DNA from: an uncultured Pseudodesulfovibrio sp.
GTDB taxonomy: Bacteria; Desulfobacterota; Desulfovibrionia; Desulfovibrionales; Desulfovibrionaceae
Reading direction: 5' to 3'
Assembly (NCBI RefSeq): GCF_963677845.1
Contig: NZ_OY782498.1
Span: 2,239,518-2,303,517 of the forward strand
DNA length: 64,000 nucleotides
The position numbers and the translations under genes are program-made. This document shows positions 44,503 through 53,715 of the stretch, piece after piece. Positions within the stretch are counted from its first letter, which is position 1. Each line of letters begins with the position of its first letter. Below the pieces are notes generated by a model, which ran no database searches, was not told the origin of the DNA, and worked only from the letters and a program-made list of their open reading frames with translations.

Positions 44503-45927
44503 TCAGTTTTCCCGGCCCTTGCGCACCACGCACGTCAATTCAGGCTCCAGCTTATTCAGGGTCAACAGCATTTTTGCAGTGGTCAAAACAATTTTCATAT
44601 CCAAAAAGATGCTGAAATGTTTTGCGTAATACAAAGTGTACATTACCTTTTCAAAAACAGTGTTCACGCCAGTGTCTCTTCCGAGATGCAACTGCGCCCA
44701 GCCGGAGATTCCCGGCAGCAAGGGGTAACAGAGAGCGTAGTGCGGAATGTTGGTCGCATGGCGTTGCGAAACGATGGGCCGCGCCGGACGCGGACCAATA
44801 AAACTCATCTGCCCCATAAGGATGTTGAAAAGCTGCGGTAATTCGTCAAGACCGGTCTTTCGCAAGACTTTGCCAAGCGGCGTGATGAGGTCTTCGGCTA
44901 CATTGGGCCACTGCAGGGAATCATCGTCGTGCAGACGCATTGTCCGAAGCTTGATCATCTTGAAAGGCTTGCGGTCCTTGCCGACCCGCTCTTGCACAAA
45001 AAACGCCGGTCCTTTCGACTCCTTACGAACAGCAATGGCCAACAGGGCTAACACGGGCAGGGTCGGAACAAGCAGAAGAAGAGCGAAAAACGTGTCAAAA
45101 AGCCGTTTACAGATGAACCGCCACTTGGCGGGCGGAACAAAAGCACTCTGAGTTACCCAATGCCCATCCTGCCTAAAGAGCGGTATTTTTTCGAGAACGC
45201 CCTCATAAAAGGAACCGATATCCGTCGTGGACAGTCCGTTCGAGTAACACTCCTGAATGAAACGATTAAACTTCTCCTCGTCAGGAAGCACCTGCCCCAT
45301 GATCAGGAGGGGAACAAAGGAATTGTCTTCACAAAAAGTGATGAAATTTGCCAGTTCATCATTGGTCAGTTTCATGATCCCCTGTGTCATCGGGGATTCT
45401 GTCTCCATGAAGGCCGAGGCCATGGACCAATAACTCGGCAACTTTTCACAGAACTCAGCTAAGCCTGACTCCCAGTATGGTTCAAGAGCGACAAATACCG
45501 CCAGCATCTGTTTCTTCTGGCGAAAAAACCGCCATTCGACAATCCTGACAGTGGCCAGAAAGACAAAGAGCACACCGCCGATAATAAACGGCAAGGTGTA
45601 ACCGGGGCGCCATGTCTTAAAAAGAAAATAGACAGCACTCATAGCCAGGCTGGAAACCAAAATACTGTTGAATAATGCAAAGATGTCTCTGGTCAGAGAT
45701 GACTGAGGGCGGTTGAGCCTCAGATAAAAGGCTGAGAAAAACCATAGAAAAAACAGAAGAATCGTAACAAATATTGAAACTTGTTTCCAGTACAAGGTGT
45801 TGTGCAGGACGAATCGACCGACCAGCCCCAACTGCATCGTGACAAGACACACCACTGCCACAAGAATGACGACATCCAGAAAACACCAGTGGGTTCTCCG
45901 GAAAAAACCTATACTGCTACGTTCCAT
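44503..45927 (-). CDS. Polyprenyl glycosylphosphotransferase (WbaP/WcaJ family)
   Basis: Four to five N-terminal membrane helices (to about residue 125) lead into a CoA-binding-like middle domain, then a membrane re-entrant helix and the catalytic domain (about 275-474). Motifs are KRLFDTFFAL, FVQERVGKDRKPFKMIKLRTM, TGLDELPQLFNIL, FIGPRPAR and PGISGWAQL. It transfers a sugar-1-phosphate to undecaprenyl phosphate and so starts the repeat unit. It is the only clear initiating enzyme in the window. Length of 474 residues is normal. Confidence 0.9.
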   Translation of the reverse strand: MERSSIGFFRRTHWCFLDVVILVAVVCLVTMQLGLVGRFVLHNTLYWKQVSIFVTILLFFLWFFSAFYLRLNRPQSSLTRDIFALFNSILVSSLAMSAVYFLFKTWRPGYTLPFIIGGVLFVFLATVRIVEWRFFRQKKQMLAVFVALEPYWESGLAEFCEKLPSYWSMASAFMETESPMTQGIMKLTNDELANFITFCEDNSFVPLLIMGQVLPDEEKFNRFIQECYSNGLSTTDIGSFYEGVLEKIPLFRQDGHWVTQSAFVPPAKWRFICKRLFDTFFALLLLVPTLPVLALLAIAVRKESKGPAFFVQERVGKDRKPFKMIKLRTMRLHDDDSLQWPNVAEDLITPLGKVLRKTGLDELPQLFNILMGQMSFIGPRPARPIVSQRHATNIPHYALCYPLLPGISGWAQLHLGRDTGVNTVFEKVMYTLYYAKHFSIFLDMKIVLTTAKMLLTLNKLEPELTCVVRKGREN

Positions 45928-46012
45928 CCCGTATCCACGCTCTGTTCAAACAATCCTGTTCCAAGACTAGTCACGAACAAAGGGGGGAAACCCAATGCCC
46001 ATTCAATCGATT

Positions 46013-46047
46013 GAAACCGTCCACAGTATCAGACTATGGACGGTTTT
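46013..46047. terminator. Hairpin after the aminotransferase gene
   Basis: AAACCGTCCA and TGGACGGTTT form a perfect 10-bp stem around a 13-base loop. It lies 33 bp beyond the stop of the minus-strand aminotransferase gene. The U-run is better on the plus strand (TTTTCTT), where no gene precedes it, so a bidirectional or stabilising hairpin is likely. Confidence 0.45.
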
Positions 46048-46079
46048 CTTCCTCATTTCAATCCCCGAATACCTCAGAA

Positions 46080-47189
46080 TTAAAACGCTTTCAGAACATC
46101 CACGACCCGCTCCCTGTCTTCCTCGGGAAGTGCAGGGTGGTTTGGCAGGCCGATGACCTGACCAACAATCTTTTCAGCGTTGGGCAGGCAGACATCGGAG
46201 TAGTCAAGGCCAAGCGTTTTCAATACAGGCTGCTTGTACAGCGGTTTGACGTAACGATGCCTGTAACCGATTTCGTTGGCATCCAGATGAGCCTTGAGCT
46301 CTTCAATGGTACGACCAGACTCCGGCTTGACCATGAGCGGACACCAAAAATAGGTGTGAACCACGTCACCCTCGGCAACGGGGACATTGGCCCAAGGGAG
46401 CTTCCTAGCTTCATCCAGAATGTATTCGGAGTTGGCAATACGTCGTGCGTTGAGGTCGTCCAGCTTAGTCAGCTGAACCAACCCCATGGCAGCGCCGATC
46501 TCGTTGAGACGGTTGTTGTAAGCCAGTCGAACATGTGTGTCGCGATCGGTCATACCGTGGCTTCTCAACATCTTGCAAACCTTGGCGATCTCTTCATCAT
46601 TGGTAGTGATGATACCGCCTTCGCCAGTCGTCATATGCTTGGTGGCAAAGAAAGAGAACGCACCAGCGTGACCGATGGATCCGACGACCTTACCTTTGTA
46701 CATGGTTCCGTGGGCCTGAGCGCAGTCTTCGATGACTATCAGGCCCTTCTCCTTGGCCAACGCCATGATGGGATCCATCTTAGTGGCAGCCCCGGCAAAA
46801 TGCACGGGAATGATGGCCTTGGTCTTGTCCGTGACAACCTTGCGGCAACTCTCTGCGGAAAGGCACAGGTTATCTTCGTCGATATCGGCAAAAACGGGCA
46901 CGGCACCAAGATAAAGCACGGCGGAAACAGTTGCGAAGAAGGTCAGAGGGGGAACGATGACCTCATCGCCCTTGCCGACCCCAAAAGCTTCAAGTGCGAT
47001 ATGAATGGCTGAGGTTCCCGTGGATACACCAACCCCATAGGAAGTGCCTACATATTTGGAGAATGCCTCTTCAAATGCTTCGACCCGAGGACCGGACGCA
47101 TACCGACCGGATCTGAGAGCTTCGACGACAGCCTGAATTTCTTCCTCGCCGACTTGCGGCGTGGCGACTTTAATGAATTTATCAGACAT
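46080..47189 (-). CDS. DegT/DnrJ/EryC1/StrS-type sugar aminotransferase
   Basis: The protein (369 residues) has VSTGTSAIHIAL (55-66), EDCAQAHG (154-161, the PLP-stacking region) and FFATKHMTTGEGG with the PLP lysine at 184. It would aminate a keto sugar nucleotide using glutamate. The epimerase/dehydratase-like SDR gene lies 27 bp upstream, which suggests that the two act in one pathway to an amino sugar, possibly a substrate for the NeuD-type acetyltransferase. The sugar is not identified. Confidence 0.9.
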   Translation of the reverse strand: MSDKFIKVATPQVGEEEIQAVVEALRSGRYASGPRVEAFEEAFSKYVGTSYGVGVSTGTSAIHIALEAFGVGKGDEVIVPPLTFFATVSAVLYLGAVPVFADIDEDNLCLSAESCRKVVTDKTKAIIPVHFAGAATKMDPIMALAKEKGLIVIEDCAQAHGTMYKGKVVGSIGHAGAFSFFATKHMTTGEGGIITTNDEEIAKVCKMLRSHGMTDRDTHVRLAYNNRLNEIGAAMGLVQLTKLDDLNARRIANSEYILDEARKLPWANVPVAEGDVVHTYFWCPLMVKPESGRTIEELKAHLDANEIGYRHRYVKPLYKQPVLKTLGLDYSDVCLPNAEKIVGQVIGLPNHPALPEEDRERVVDVLKAF

Positions 47190-47215
47190 AATTATTTTCG
47201 TTCCGTCCTTAATGG

Positions 47216-48211
47216 CTATACGTAGTCGAACTTGTTATTGCGATACTTGAAGGATTCCCAATCCCAATCATTCTCTTCCAGTTTTTCGAGCATCTGCTTG
47301 ATGCCGTCCTCAACGGTGTATTGAGCCTTCCAACCGAGGATATTCTTGATACGCTGACAGTTAATCTTGTAGTCGCGCTTGTCGGTGGGTTCGCCTTCAA
47401 GGAACTCGACTTCAGTTTCGGGCATGTATCCCTTCACGATCATAGCGATATCGCGGACGGTGCGGTTATTCGCTTCTTCGCCCAAGTGATAAATCTTACG
47501 GTCACGAAGGAAGCGAGGGGTGTCCAGGGTGTGGACGACAGCCTTGGCAACGTCGTGAACGTGGATCAGGGAACGGTACTGCATGCCATCGCCGAAAATG
47601 GTAATCTTGCCTTCCTTCCAGGCGCGATAGGCAAACAAGTTGGTCACAAGATCAAGACGTGGGCGCGGAGACCAACCAAAAACGGTGGTCAGGCGCAGAA
47701 TGGTCGGATGAAAATGAGGGAACCGTGCAGCATAATCGTTGATGATATTTTCGGCCTGCAGCTTAGCATCGGCATACAGAGACAGGGGACTGGTCGGAGT
47801 CATCTCGGTGACTTCGTCGTACAGACCCTTGACGTTGCCGTAGACGGAGCAAGAAGACAGGAAAATAAAATCCTTGACCATGCCGATGTTGGGATCGGTC
47901 ATGCAGTCAAGCAGCGTCTTGGTGGACTCGATATTGATGGTGAAATGAGCCTTGTAATTATTCTTACAGGCAGGCTCCCCAACAATACCTGCAAGGTGAA
48001 CAACGGCGTCCACCCCTTCCAGTGCGTAAACCAGATCTTTGGAGCTACGCACATCGCCTTCGATCATTTCGATCTTATCCTTGTTCTCATCAAGTCCTTC
48101 TCCGCCCCAGTTCAGGGTGTCGAAAACGACAGGCTCATGACCAGCTTTGAGCAACTCTTCCACAGCGAGACAACCGATATAACCAGCCCCACCTGTAACT
48201 AAAACTCGCAA
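47216..48211 (-). CDS. NAD-dependent sugar epimerase/dehydratase (extended SDR)
   Basis: It has TGGAGYIG (6-13), a Ser-rich FLSSCSVYG segment and SLYADAKLQAE, where the YxxxK is present as Tyr-Ala-Asp-Ala-Lys. The 331-residue length fits GalE-like nucleotide-sugar enzymes. The start codon is TTG at 48211, supported by a strong GAAGGAGG site. The closest familiar group is the epimerase/dehydratase family found next to DegT aminotransferases. The exact reaction cannot be assigned. Confidence 0.8.
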   Translation of the reverse strand: MRVLVTGGAGYIGCLAVEELLKAGHEPVVFDTLNWGGEGLDENKDKIEMIEGDVRSSKDLVYALEGVDAVVHLAGIVGEPACKNNYKAHFTINIESTKTLLDCMTDPNIGMVKDFIFLSSCSVYGNVKGLYDEVTEMTPTSPLSLYADAKLQAENIINDYAARFPHFHPTILRLTTVFGWSPRPRLDLVTNLFAYRAWKEGKITIFGDGMQYRSLIHVHDVAKAVVHTLDTPRFLRDRKIYHLGEEANNRTVRDIAMIVKGYMPETEVEFLEGEPTDKRDYKINCQRIKNILGWKAQYTVEDGIKQMLEKLEENDWDWESFKYRNNKFDYV

Positions 48212-48510
48212 AATATTTGCCTCCTTCTATCGAACGTTCTTGAATCGCGAGAGCAATTATGTAAAAAAAAGGGTCAATGAAACCGAACGAAATCTATCTA
48301 GCTCACGCGGCCCTTGTTCATACGCCAAATCAACAAGAATGGAAAGCACGTTAAAAAACAAATAATACTGCCTCTCAACACCCCTTTTCAAATACAAGGC
48401 ATCGCCGTATACCACTTATAACTTTAAGAATTGTACCTTAACAGGACCATACCACTTGTACCTTTCACACTCTTTGAAATGCCGAAAGATTTCATCACTT
48501 ATAGGCTGTG
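48212..48510. other. Divergent intergenic region, about 300 bp
   Basis: The region separates the minus-strand epimerase gene from the plus-strand C5-epimerase gene. It is AT-rich, contains the repeated phrase ATACCACTT (near 48410 and 48448), and probably holds promoters for both sides. I see no gene in it. Confidence 0.45.
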
Positions 48511-49539
48511 ATGAAGCATAACAATCGCTTAATCGATTGGAAGGCACTCCACACAACCATTAAGCACACAGTCACAATGAGAAAGCTTAAACACCTCTGG
48601 CAGATAGCTCTTCGATACCTCCGCCCGGGCTCCAGCCTGAGTTTCTGGTACTTGCCAGTGACCTACGATCCGCAATTCAATGCGAAAGGTCCGGGTCTTT
48701 ACCCTGTCAATTTTCGACACAAGACAGAGTATCAGGGACTCGACAACAACGGCATACCGGTCATGGATTACGGAGCGGACATCGGTCGTCAATACAATGC
48801 TTGCGCCATATCCCAGTATGCTCTCGGCCTGCACGCACGCTATCTCGACAACCCGAACTCCGAGGCAAAAGCCCTGTTCCTCAAACAGGCAGACTGGCTC
48901 AAAGAGAATCAAACGGAATCTCCTGCGGGAATACAGGGAACGTGGCCACTCCCATTTGACATGGTCGGATACAGGGTGAAGGGGCCATGGATCAGTTCAC
49001 TCATTCAGGCCCAGGCAATATCCACTCTGCTCAGAGCACAGGCGATCACTGGCGACCCAAGCTACCGGGCTGCTGCGACCCTCGCCTTTGAATCAATCAG
49101 AACACCCATGGAGCAAGGCGGCGTCACCCGCTTCATCCATAACCATGTCGTATTCGAGGAAGCTCCATCCTCTCCGCCCTCCACGGTGTTCGACGGTTTT
49201 CTGTACAGCTTCTGGGGGGTGTACGAATACGCCCTTGCGACAGGATCCCCCGAGGCCGAATCGATGATCGACAGGGCACTGGCATGGCTGAAAGATCATA
49301 TCGACGAATACGACATCGGCTTCTGGTCCAGGGCCGATGTCTACAGAAAATCCCCCCCATGTCCTGCCAGCAGGCACTATCACCAGGTACACAGCTTCTT
49401 GCTCACGGCAATCGGTTCGACCTTTGATGACAACCAACTCCTGAGTTATGCAGAAAAATGGGCAAAGCAGGACGCCAACCCCATCTACAGAAAATCCGCA
49501 ATGGCGTATAAAATCGTCTACAAGCTTGTATTTTATTAG
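48511..49539 (+). CDS. D-glucuronyl C5-epimerase homologue
   Basis: The C-terminal two-thirds of this 342-residue protein match the heparosan/heparan glucuronyl C5-epimerase family. Landmarks are WISSLIQAQAIS (160-171), VFDGFLYSFWGVYEY (226-240; Tyr232), DEYDIGFWSRAD (265-276) and RHYHQVHSFLL (288-298; Tyr290). An N-terminal part has YNACAISQYALG. The family inverts C5 of glucuronate within a polymer to give iduronate. There is no signal peptide; a short basic N terminus precedes the domain, so localisation is open. ATG 48511 has only a weak site (AGGCTGTG). The next gene is a GT2, 75 bp downstream. Confidence 0.8.
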   Translation: MKHNNRLIDWKALHTTIKHTVTMRKLKHLWQIALRYLRPGSSLSFWYLPVTYDPQFNAKGPGLYPVNFRHKTEYQGLDNNGIPVMDYGADIGRQYNACAISQYALGLHARYLDNPNSEAKALFLKQADWLKENQTESPAGIQGTWPLPFDMVGYRVKGPWISSLIQAQAISTLLRAQAITGDPSYRAAATLAFESIRTPMEQGGVTRFIHNHVVFEEAPSSPPSTVFDGFLYSFWGVYEYALATGSPEAESMIDRALAWLKDHIDEYDIGFWSRADVYRKSPPCPASRHYHQVHSFLLTAIGSTFDDNQLLSYAEKWAKQDANPIYRKSAMAYKIVYKLVFY

Positions 49540-49614
49540 CTCCCTTGGTAAGTAAAGCCGCGCCGGTCAACACTAATCAGGCATGCTGCAATAATCCGTG
49601 CCGACCACACAAGT

Positions 49615-50349
49615 ATGAAAAGAATTTTTATTGCCCTACAGGCCTATAATGAGGGGAGAAACATCTCCACAGTGCTCTCACAAATTGAGAGTTGCAACAT
49701 CCCTGGATACTCAATCCATGCGATCGTCGTCGATGACGGCTCCTCGGATAACACTTCTGCTGTGGCCAACACCCATGACTGCACGGTGGTCAGGCACCCC
49801 ATCAACCTCGGCCAGGGCTACGCCCTTCTGACCGGCTTTCTTATCGCCCTCATGTATGGGGAAGACGACGACCTCATCATTGAGATGGATGCCGACGGAC
49901 AGCATGACCCCAAATCCATGGACAGGTTCATCAAGCGACTCGACGAAACCGGCGCCGACATCATTGTCGGTTCAAGGATTCTCGGCAGCAACTACGACAA
50001 CGCCCCGTTTTTCCGCAAGACCATGCTGCCGTTTTATACGGACCTCATCAACGGCCTGACAGGCTACACCATGACCGATTCGATGTGCGGATACCGGGCT
50101 TTCAGGGCTGGTTCGCTCAGAAAAATCGCGCCGGTCCTGTCGGAAATGCTGGAACCGCAGTATATTGCTGCCGAAATGTTCATCCGTTTTTCAAAAGCCG
50201 GGTTAACAGTTGAGGAAGTTCCTATCGACATGGCGGACAGGATTCACGGCAAGTCGAGGAAAGGTTTTATCCGTTATGGCCTCGGAGTGCTCAAAGCCAT
50301 CATGAAAACCCTGCTGGACAAAAACTACAGAATGTTGGGGGCGAAATGA
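49615..50349 (+). CDS. GT2 glycosyltransferase, polyprenyl-phosphate-sugar synthase-like
   Basis: The 244-residue soluble GT2 shows ALQAYNEGRNI, VVDDGSSDNT (Asp-Asp), NLGQGYALLTG, MDADGQHDP and GSRILG, followed by TDSMCGYRAFR. This is the pattern of dolichol-phosphate-mannose-synthase-like proteins. Followed by DUF2304 and GT-C genes through ATGA overlaps, it likely makes a polyprenyl-phosphate-sugar that the GT-C enzyme uses. The start lacks a good ribosome site. Confidence 0.9.
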   Translation: MKRIFIALQAYNEGRNISTVLSQIESCNIPGYSIHAIVVDDGSSDNTSAVANTHDCTVVRHPINLGQGYALLTGFLIALMYGEDDDLIIEMDADGQHDPKSMDRFIKRLDETGADIIVGSRILGSNYDNAPFFRKTMLPFYTDLINGLTGYTMTDSMCGYRAFRAGSLRKIAPVLSEMLEPQYIAAEMFIRFSKAGLTVEEVPIDMADRIHGKSRKGFIRYGLGVLKAIMKTLLDKNYRMLGAK

Positions 50350-50744
50350 AATTAACACCACTGACCATCACGCTCTGCGTCATCGCCTGCTTCATTGTCT
50401 GGAGCACTGTCAACAAAATCATAAAGGACCGCATCAGCTTCGGCTTCGGTTCCATGTGGGCGATCTCCTGGCTGGCTATCGGCACCTTCACCATTTATCC
50501 ATCACTGCTCGACAGTCTGGCCCAACTCGCGATGATGCGCCGGATATTCTTCGTAATTGTAGCCGCCCTATTTCTCGTTTTCGGCATCCTTTTTAAGATC
50601 ATGAGCATACAGGACAAAAACAAAAGAATTTTGTGTCAGGCCATACAACAACAAGCCATACAAAACCACAGGATCGAACATCTGGAAAAGAGTACGGAAC
50701 TATCGACAGACATCGCCCCCCGAAATAGCCCAGGGGCTCCATGA
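50346..50744 (+). CDS. DUF2304 membrane protein
   Basis: The 132-residue protein has three hydrophobic helices (about 5-23, 34-52 and 61-83) and a hydrophilic coiled tail. Size and the sequence GSMWAISWLAIG fit the DUF2304 family, which is regularly found directly after GT2 genes of this type. A role as membrane anchor or flippase for the lipid-phosphate-sugar is supposed but not proven. It overlaps the genes on both sides by ATGA, which suggests a fixed stoichiometry. Confidence 0.85.
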   Translation: MKLTPLTITLCVIACFIVWSTVNKIIKDRISFGFGSMWAISWLAIGTFTIYPSLLDSLAQLAMMRRIFFVIVAALFLVFGILFKIMSIQDKNKRILCQAIQQQAIQNHRIEHLEKSTELSTDIAPRNSPGAP

Positions 50745-52744
50745 TTCAAAAGCACCGGCTGCTCTCCATTGCAGGGACACTACTTTTTGGCGCTTTTTTC
50801 GGGTATATCCTATTTCAGTATCTCCACTCGGACCTGTTCAGCAGACTTGGTCTATCGTCACTCAAGCCAGCCTGTAGCAATCTTGCCAAGACAGGCTTTT
50901 TTGCTGCATCCGCGACAGCGGCAGGCAGTTTCATCCTTGCTAGCTGCCGGGTCGTCAACAGAGACGCCTTCATCCACCTAGCAACCTCGTTCATGGTTGG
51001 CCTCTGGTTTTTCGGCGTGGCGACCCTCCTCATGCTCTGCATAAACGTCCTTTCTCCGACACTGTCGCTGTCCCTTTTAGGAGGCGGACTCATCATCGGA
51101 GGCCCAAGCCTTTACCGTTCTCTGGTCGGAATATACGAAAGACTTGCAGCAACACAACTTTCATTTGAACAGGTATGCCTCCTTTTTGTTCTAGTGGTTA
51201 ATGGACTGCTTAGCTTCGGCGTTTGCCTCGCGCCTTCAGTTGCGGGGGACGCGGTCAAATACCACCTCACAATTTCCAAGCACCTGGCAACCATCGGATC
51301 ATTCAACATAGATCACTTCTATTCGGATCTGGCGTATGTAAACTTGGCGGTCCTCATCCGAGCTCTCGCGGAACCACTGGGACAGATCGGGGTACAACTG
51401 GTCAACGGACCAGCGGTTATTGTCATGGCGATCATCGGCTCATATGGATATGCAAGAACATTTGTGAACAGAAGCTGGGCACTGATCCTGGCCTGCCTCG
51501 TCTGGATCACTCCAGAGGTCATTTTCGCGCTGTACAAAAGCGGCTACCACCCGACCTGGTATCTGGCCGAAGCCCTAGCCCTTGGCGCTGGAGCCACTTT
51601 TCTCCTTGGCTCCTGCGATGAAAAGGATAAAAACAAATCCCTGACGATCTGTGCCTTTGCCCTCGGTTTTGGATTCTGGTGTTACTACCCCATGACCGTC
51701 ACGGCTACCTTACTGGGCGGCTGCATCCTGATCTCCTTACTCAAGAGTAGAACAGACAAAACCGTCAAAACAATCATACGTTTCATCGGGACAGCCTTCT
51801 TTGTGGCTCTCCCAGTATTTATCGGCAATGGCGTGACCTCTGGAAATCCGATTTTTCCGATACTCAATACATACTTCGGACTCGAAGCGCTCAACGTTCA
51901 CATCGGCACAACCCCACACACGGGCATTCTCGGAAGCATCACCGTGTTCTGGGACATGATCATGAAGACACTTCCAAACAGCGGCATCAAGCATCCGTCC
52001 ATAGGCATCCTGCTGCTTCTACCCCTCACTCTCATCCCACGAGCCTGGTGCAGAAAAAGCGCAGCAGCCTTCGGATATACATGCATCGCTTACATTATTT
52101 GGTATATACTCTTCAGCTCTTCACGGCATTTCGTCCCGGTGTCGATGAGCCTCTGTTTCACCCTCGTATTGTTGGGCAACAAGCTTAAAGATAAAGCACC
52201 TGCACGGATCATCTATTGGCCCCTCATAGTCGCTTTTGGAATAATCCTCCTCAGCCAGGGAATGTACTATTTCTCCCGAGGAGAACGCCTTCGCTATATC
52301 GTGGGTTCCACAAATCAAAGTGACTATTTGAAATGGGGACTAAAATCCGCAGGGGCCTTCCCCCAACAAAAAGTCACGGCCTGCGTCAACCAACTGCCTG
52401 ACGATGCACGCATTCTCGCTATCCACTTTCAGGCACCATATTATCTCAATCGCCCCATAATCACTGTCTACCAGAAGCTTGGAAGAAATATTCTCAATGC
52501 TCAATCATCTGAAGCCTTTTTGCAACAGGCAAAAGCACACGGGATAACGCATCTGCTGATCAATCGTCCGCTTGTTGAAAGATTATTTTATGTGCCACCG
52601 AGCGGCAGTCTGGATGAAATAAAGAAAGTCGCCGCGACCTCACTTGTCACAAGTCAGGAATTCCAAGGCCGCTATCTGGAAAAGATTTGTGGCGAACAAG
52701 GTACGGAAGGGGATCAACTATTCAAAATAGTCGGCACAAACTAA
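50741..52744 (+). CDS. GT-C-like glycosyltransferase membrane protein
   Basis: About 12-13 hydrophobic helices and a C-terminal soluble part (from about residue 530) over 667 residues. The segment CLAPSVAGDAVKYHLTISKHLATIGSF (around residues 165-190) fits the GT-C pattern with an Asp in the first large loop and a Tyr-His pair. It probably takes a sugar from the polyprenyl-phosphate donor made by the GT2 upstream and adds it to a glycan in the periplasm. Acceptor unknown. Confidence 0.75.
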   Translation: MIQKHRLLSIAGTLLFGAFFGYILFQYLHSDLFSRLGLSSLKPACSNLAKTGFFAASATAAGSFILASCRVVNRDAFIHLATSFMVGLWFFGVATLLMLCINVLSPTLSLSLLGGGLIIGGPSLYRSLVGIYERLAATQLSFEQVCLLFVLVVNGLLSFGVCLAPSVAGDAVKYHLTISKHLATIGSFNIDHFYSDLAYVNLAVLIRALAEPLGQIGVQLVNGPAVIVMAIIGSYGYARTFVNRSWALILACLVWITPEVIFALYKSGYHPTWYLAEALALGAGATFLLGSCDEKDKNKSLTICAFALGFGFWCYYPMTVTATLLGGCILISLLKSRTDKTVKTIIRFIGTAFFVALPVFIGNGVTSGNPIFPILNTYFGLEALNVHIGTTPHTGILGSITVFWDMIMKTLPNSGIKHPSIGILLLLPLTLIPRAWCRKSAAAFGYTCIAYIIWYILFSSSRHFVPVSMSLCFTLVLLGNKLKDKAPARIIYWPLIVAFGIILLSQGMYYFSRGERLRYIVGSTNQSDYLKWGLKSAGAFPQQKVTACVNQLPDDARILAIHFQAPYYLNRPIITVYQKLGRNILNAQSSEAFLQQAKAHGITHLLINRPLVERLFYVPPSGSLDEIKKVAATSLVTSQEFQGRYLEKICGEQGTEGDQLFKIVGTN

Positions 52745-52763
52745 CCGACCAACGGGAAAGGGG

Positions 52764-53702
52764 TTACTTCAACGCTCCCCAATCGAGAATAGGGATAGCC
52801 GTTCGCACAACATCATAGCCATTTTCTTCAGCCCAACCAGCCCCGATCTTTCTTGCTTCCGGGTTCCCGGAACACAAAAGCAATCGGGCTTGATAGATGG
52901 AATCTATCTTTTCAGCCATAATGGGCAGGACTTCTTTATATCCCAGAGCCGTCAGCGCAAACCAGGCACTTTGACGAATTCGCTTTGTTTCGGAATCCAT
53001 ATTTCTGGTCAGCAGCTTGAATGTCTGGGGACGTAATTCACCACGCAAAATATCCCCATGGCTCCGTTCTGCTATATAAGCGTAGATCACCTCTTCTTCG
53101 GTCTCTGGCTGCCAGCCCAGGCTGTACAGCAAAATCACTGCCTGCTGTCCGGTCCACCATGAATACAGCTGGGTTTTGGCCAAAGGAATCATCGATTTGG
53201 GATCAAGCTTGGCAAGAGCTTTCAAAATAGCCACCTTGCTCGGACCAGGCAAAAAAAGATCACTCGTAAAGACCTCGACCAGGGAATCCGACTGTCCCGT
53301 TGCAATCAACGCATCAACATCTTTCAGAGCAGCATGCATGCGGATAATATCCAACACCGATTTCGGAAGCCAGCTATTCTCCTTCAACCCCATAGCTGCA
53401 GCAACGCGCTTTTCATGCGTATCTGATTGCAGGGCGGCAACAAGAACATCCTTTCCATAAGGCTCTCTGAGAAGACCAACGACACCAAGATATTCTTCCC
53501 GTCCCGTCACTTCAAACAATCCCGCGTAGTATGCAGACAATTTCCCCAAGTTCATCTTATCATGTGCAATGTGCTTGTAATAAAATTTCCGTAGCCTAGG
53601 CCGAAAACGCCAGCCGGCAGAATCCCCTCCATACTGCCAGACGGTGAGGCAAATAAACATAAACACAAGGAAACCTGTACACAGTTTTTTTCTGATATTC
53701 AT
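52764..53702 (-). CDS. Membrane-anchored HEAT-like repeat protein
   Basis: An N-terminal hydrophobic segment (about 6-22) works as signal or anchor. The rest of the 312 residues is a set of paired helices with patterns such as KRVAAAMGL, KVAILKALAKL and RQSAWFALTALGYKEVL, which resemble HEAT repeats. No catalytic motif is seen. It lies 13 bp downstream of the GT-C gene. ATG 53702 has AAGGGGG twelve bases before it. A scaffold role at the periplasmic face is possible. Confidence 0.55.
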   Translation of the reverse strand: MNIRKKLCTGFLVFMFICLTVWQYGGDSAGWRFRPRLRKFYYKHIAHDKMNLGKLSAYYAGLFEVTGREEYLGVVGLLREPYGKDVLVAALQSDTHEKRVAAAMGLKENSWLPKSVLDIIRMHAALKDVDALIATGQSDSLVEVFTSDLFLPGPSKVAILKALAKLDPKSMIPLAKTQLYSWWTGQQAVILLYSLGWQPETEEEVIYAYIAERSHGDILRGELRPQTFKLLTRNMDSETKRIRQSAWFALTALGYKEVLPIMAEKIDSIYQARLLLCSGNPEARKIGAGWAEENGYDVVRTAIPILDWGALK

Positions 53703-53715
53703 AAGCTGTGCCCCC

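Noticed and set aside
46011..47012. Plus-strand open frame of 333 codons
   Set aside because: It lies antisense to the DegT aminotransferase, which has all family motifs. The frame has no known domain and no ribosome site.
47321..48202. Plus-strand open frame of 293 codons
   Set aside because: Antisense to the SDR gene with a clear TGGAGYIG motif and strong ribosome site; the opposite frame shows no recognisable protein.
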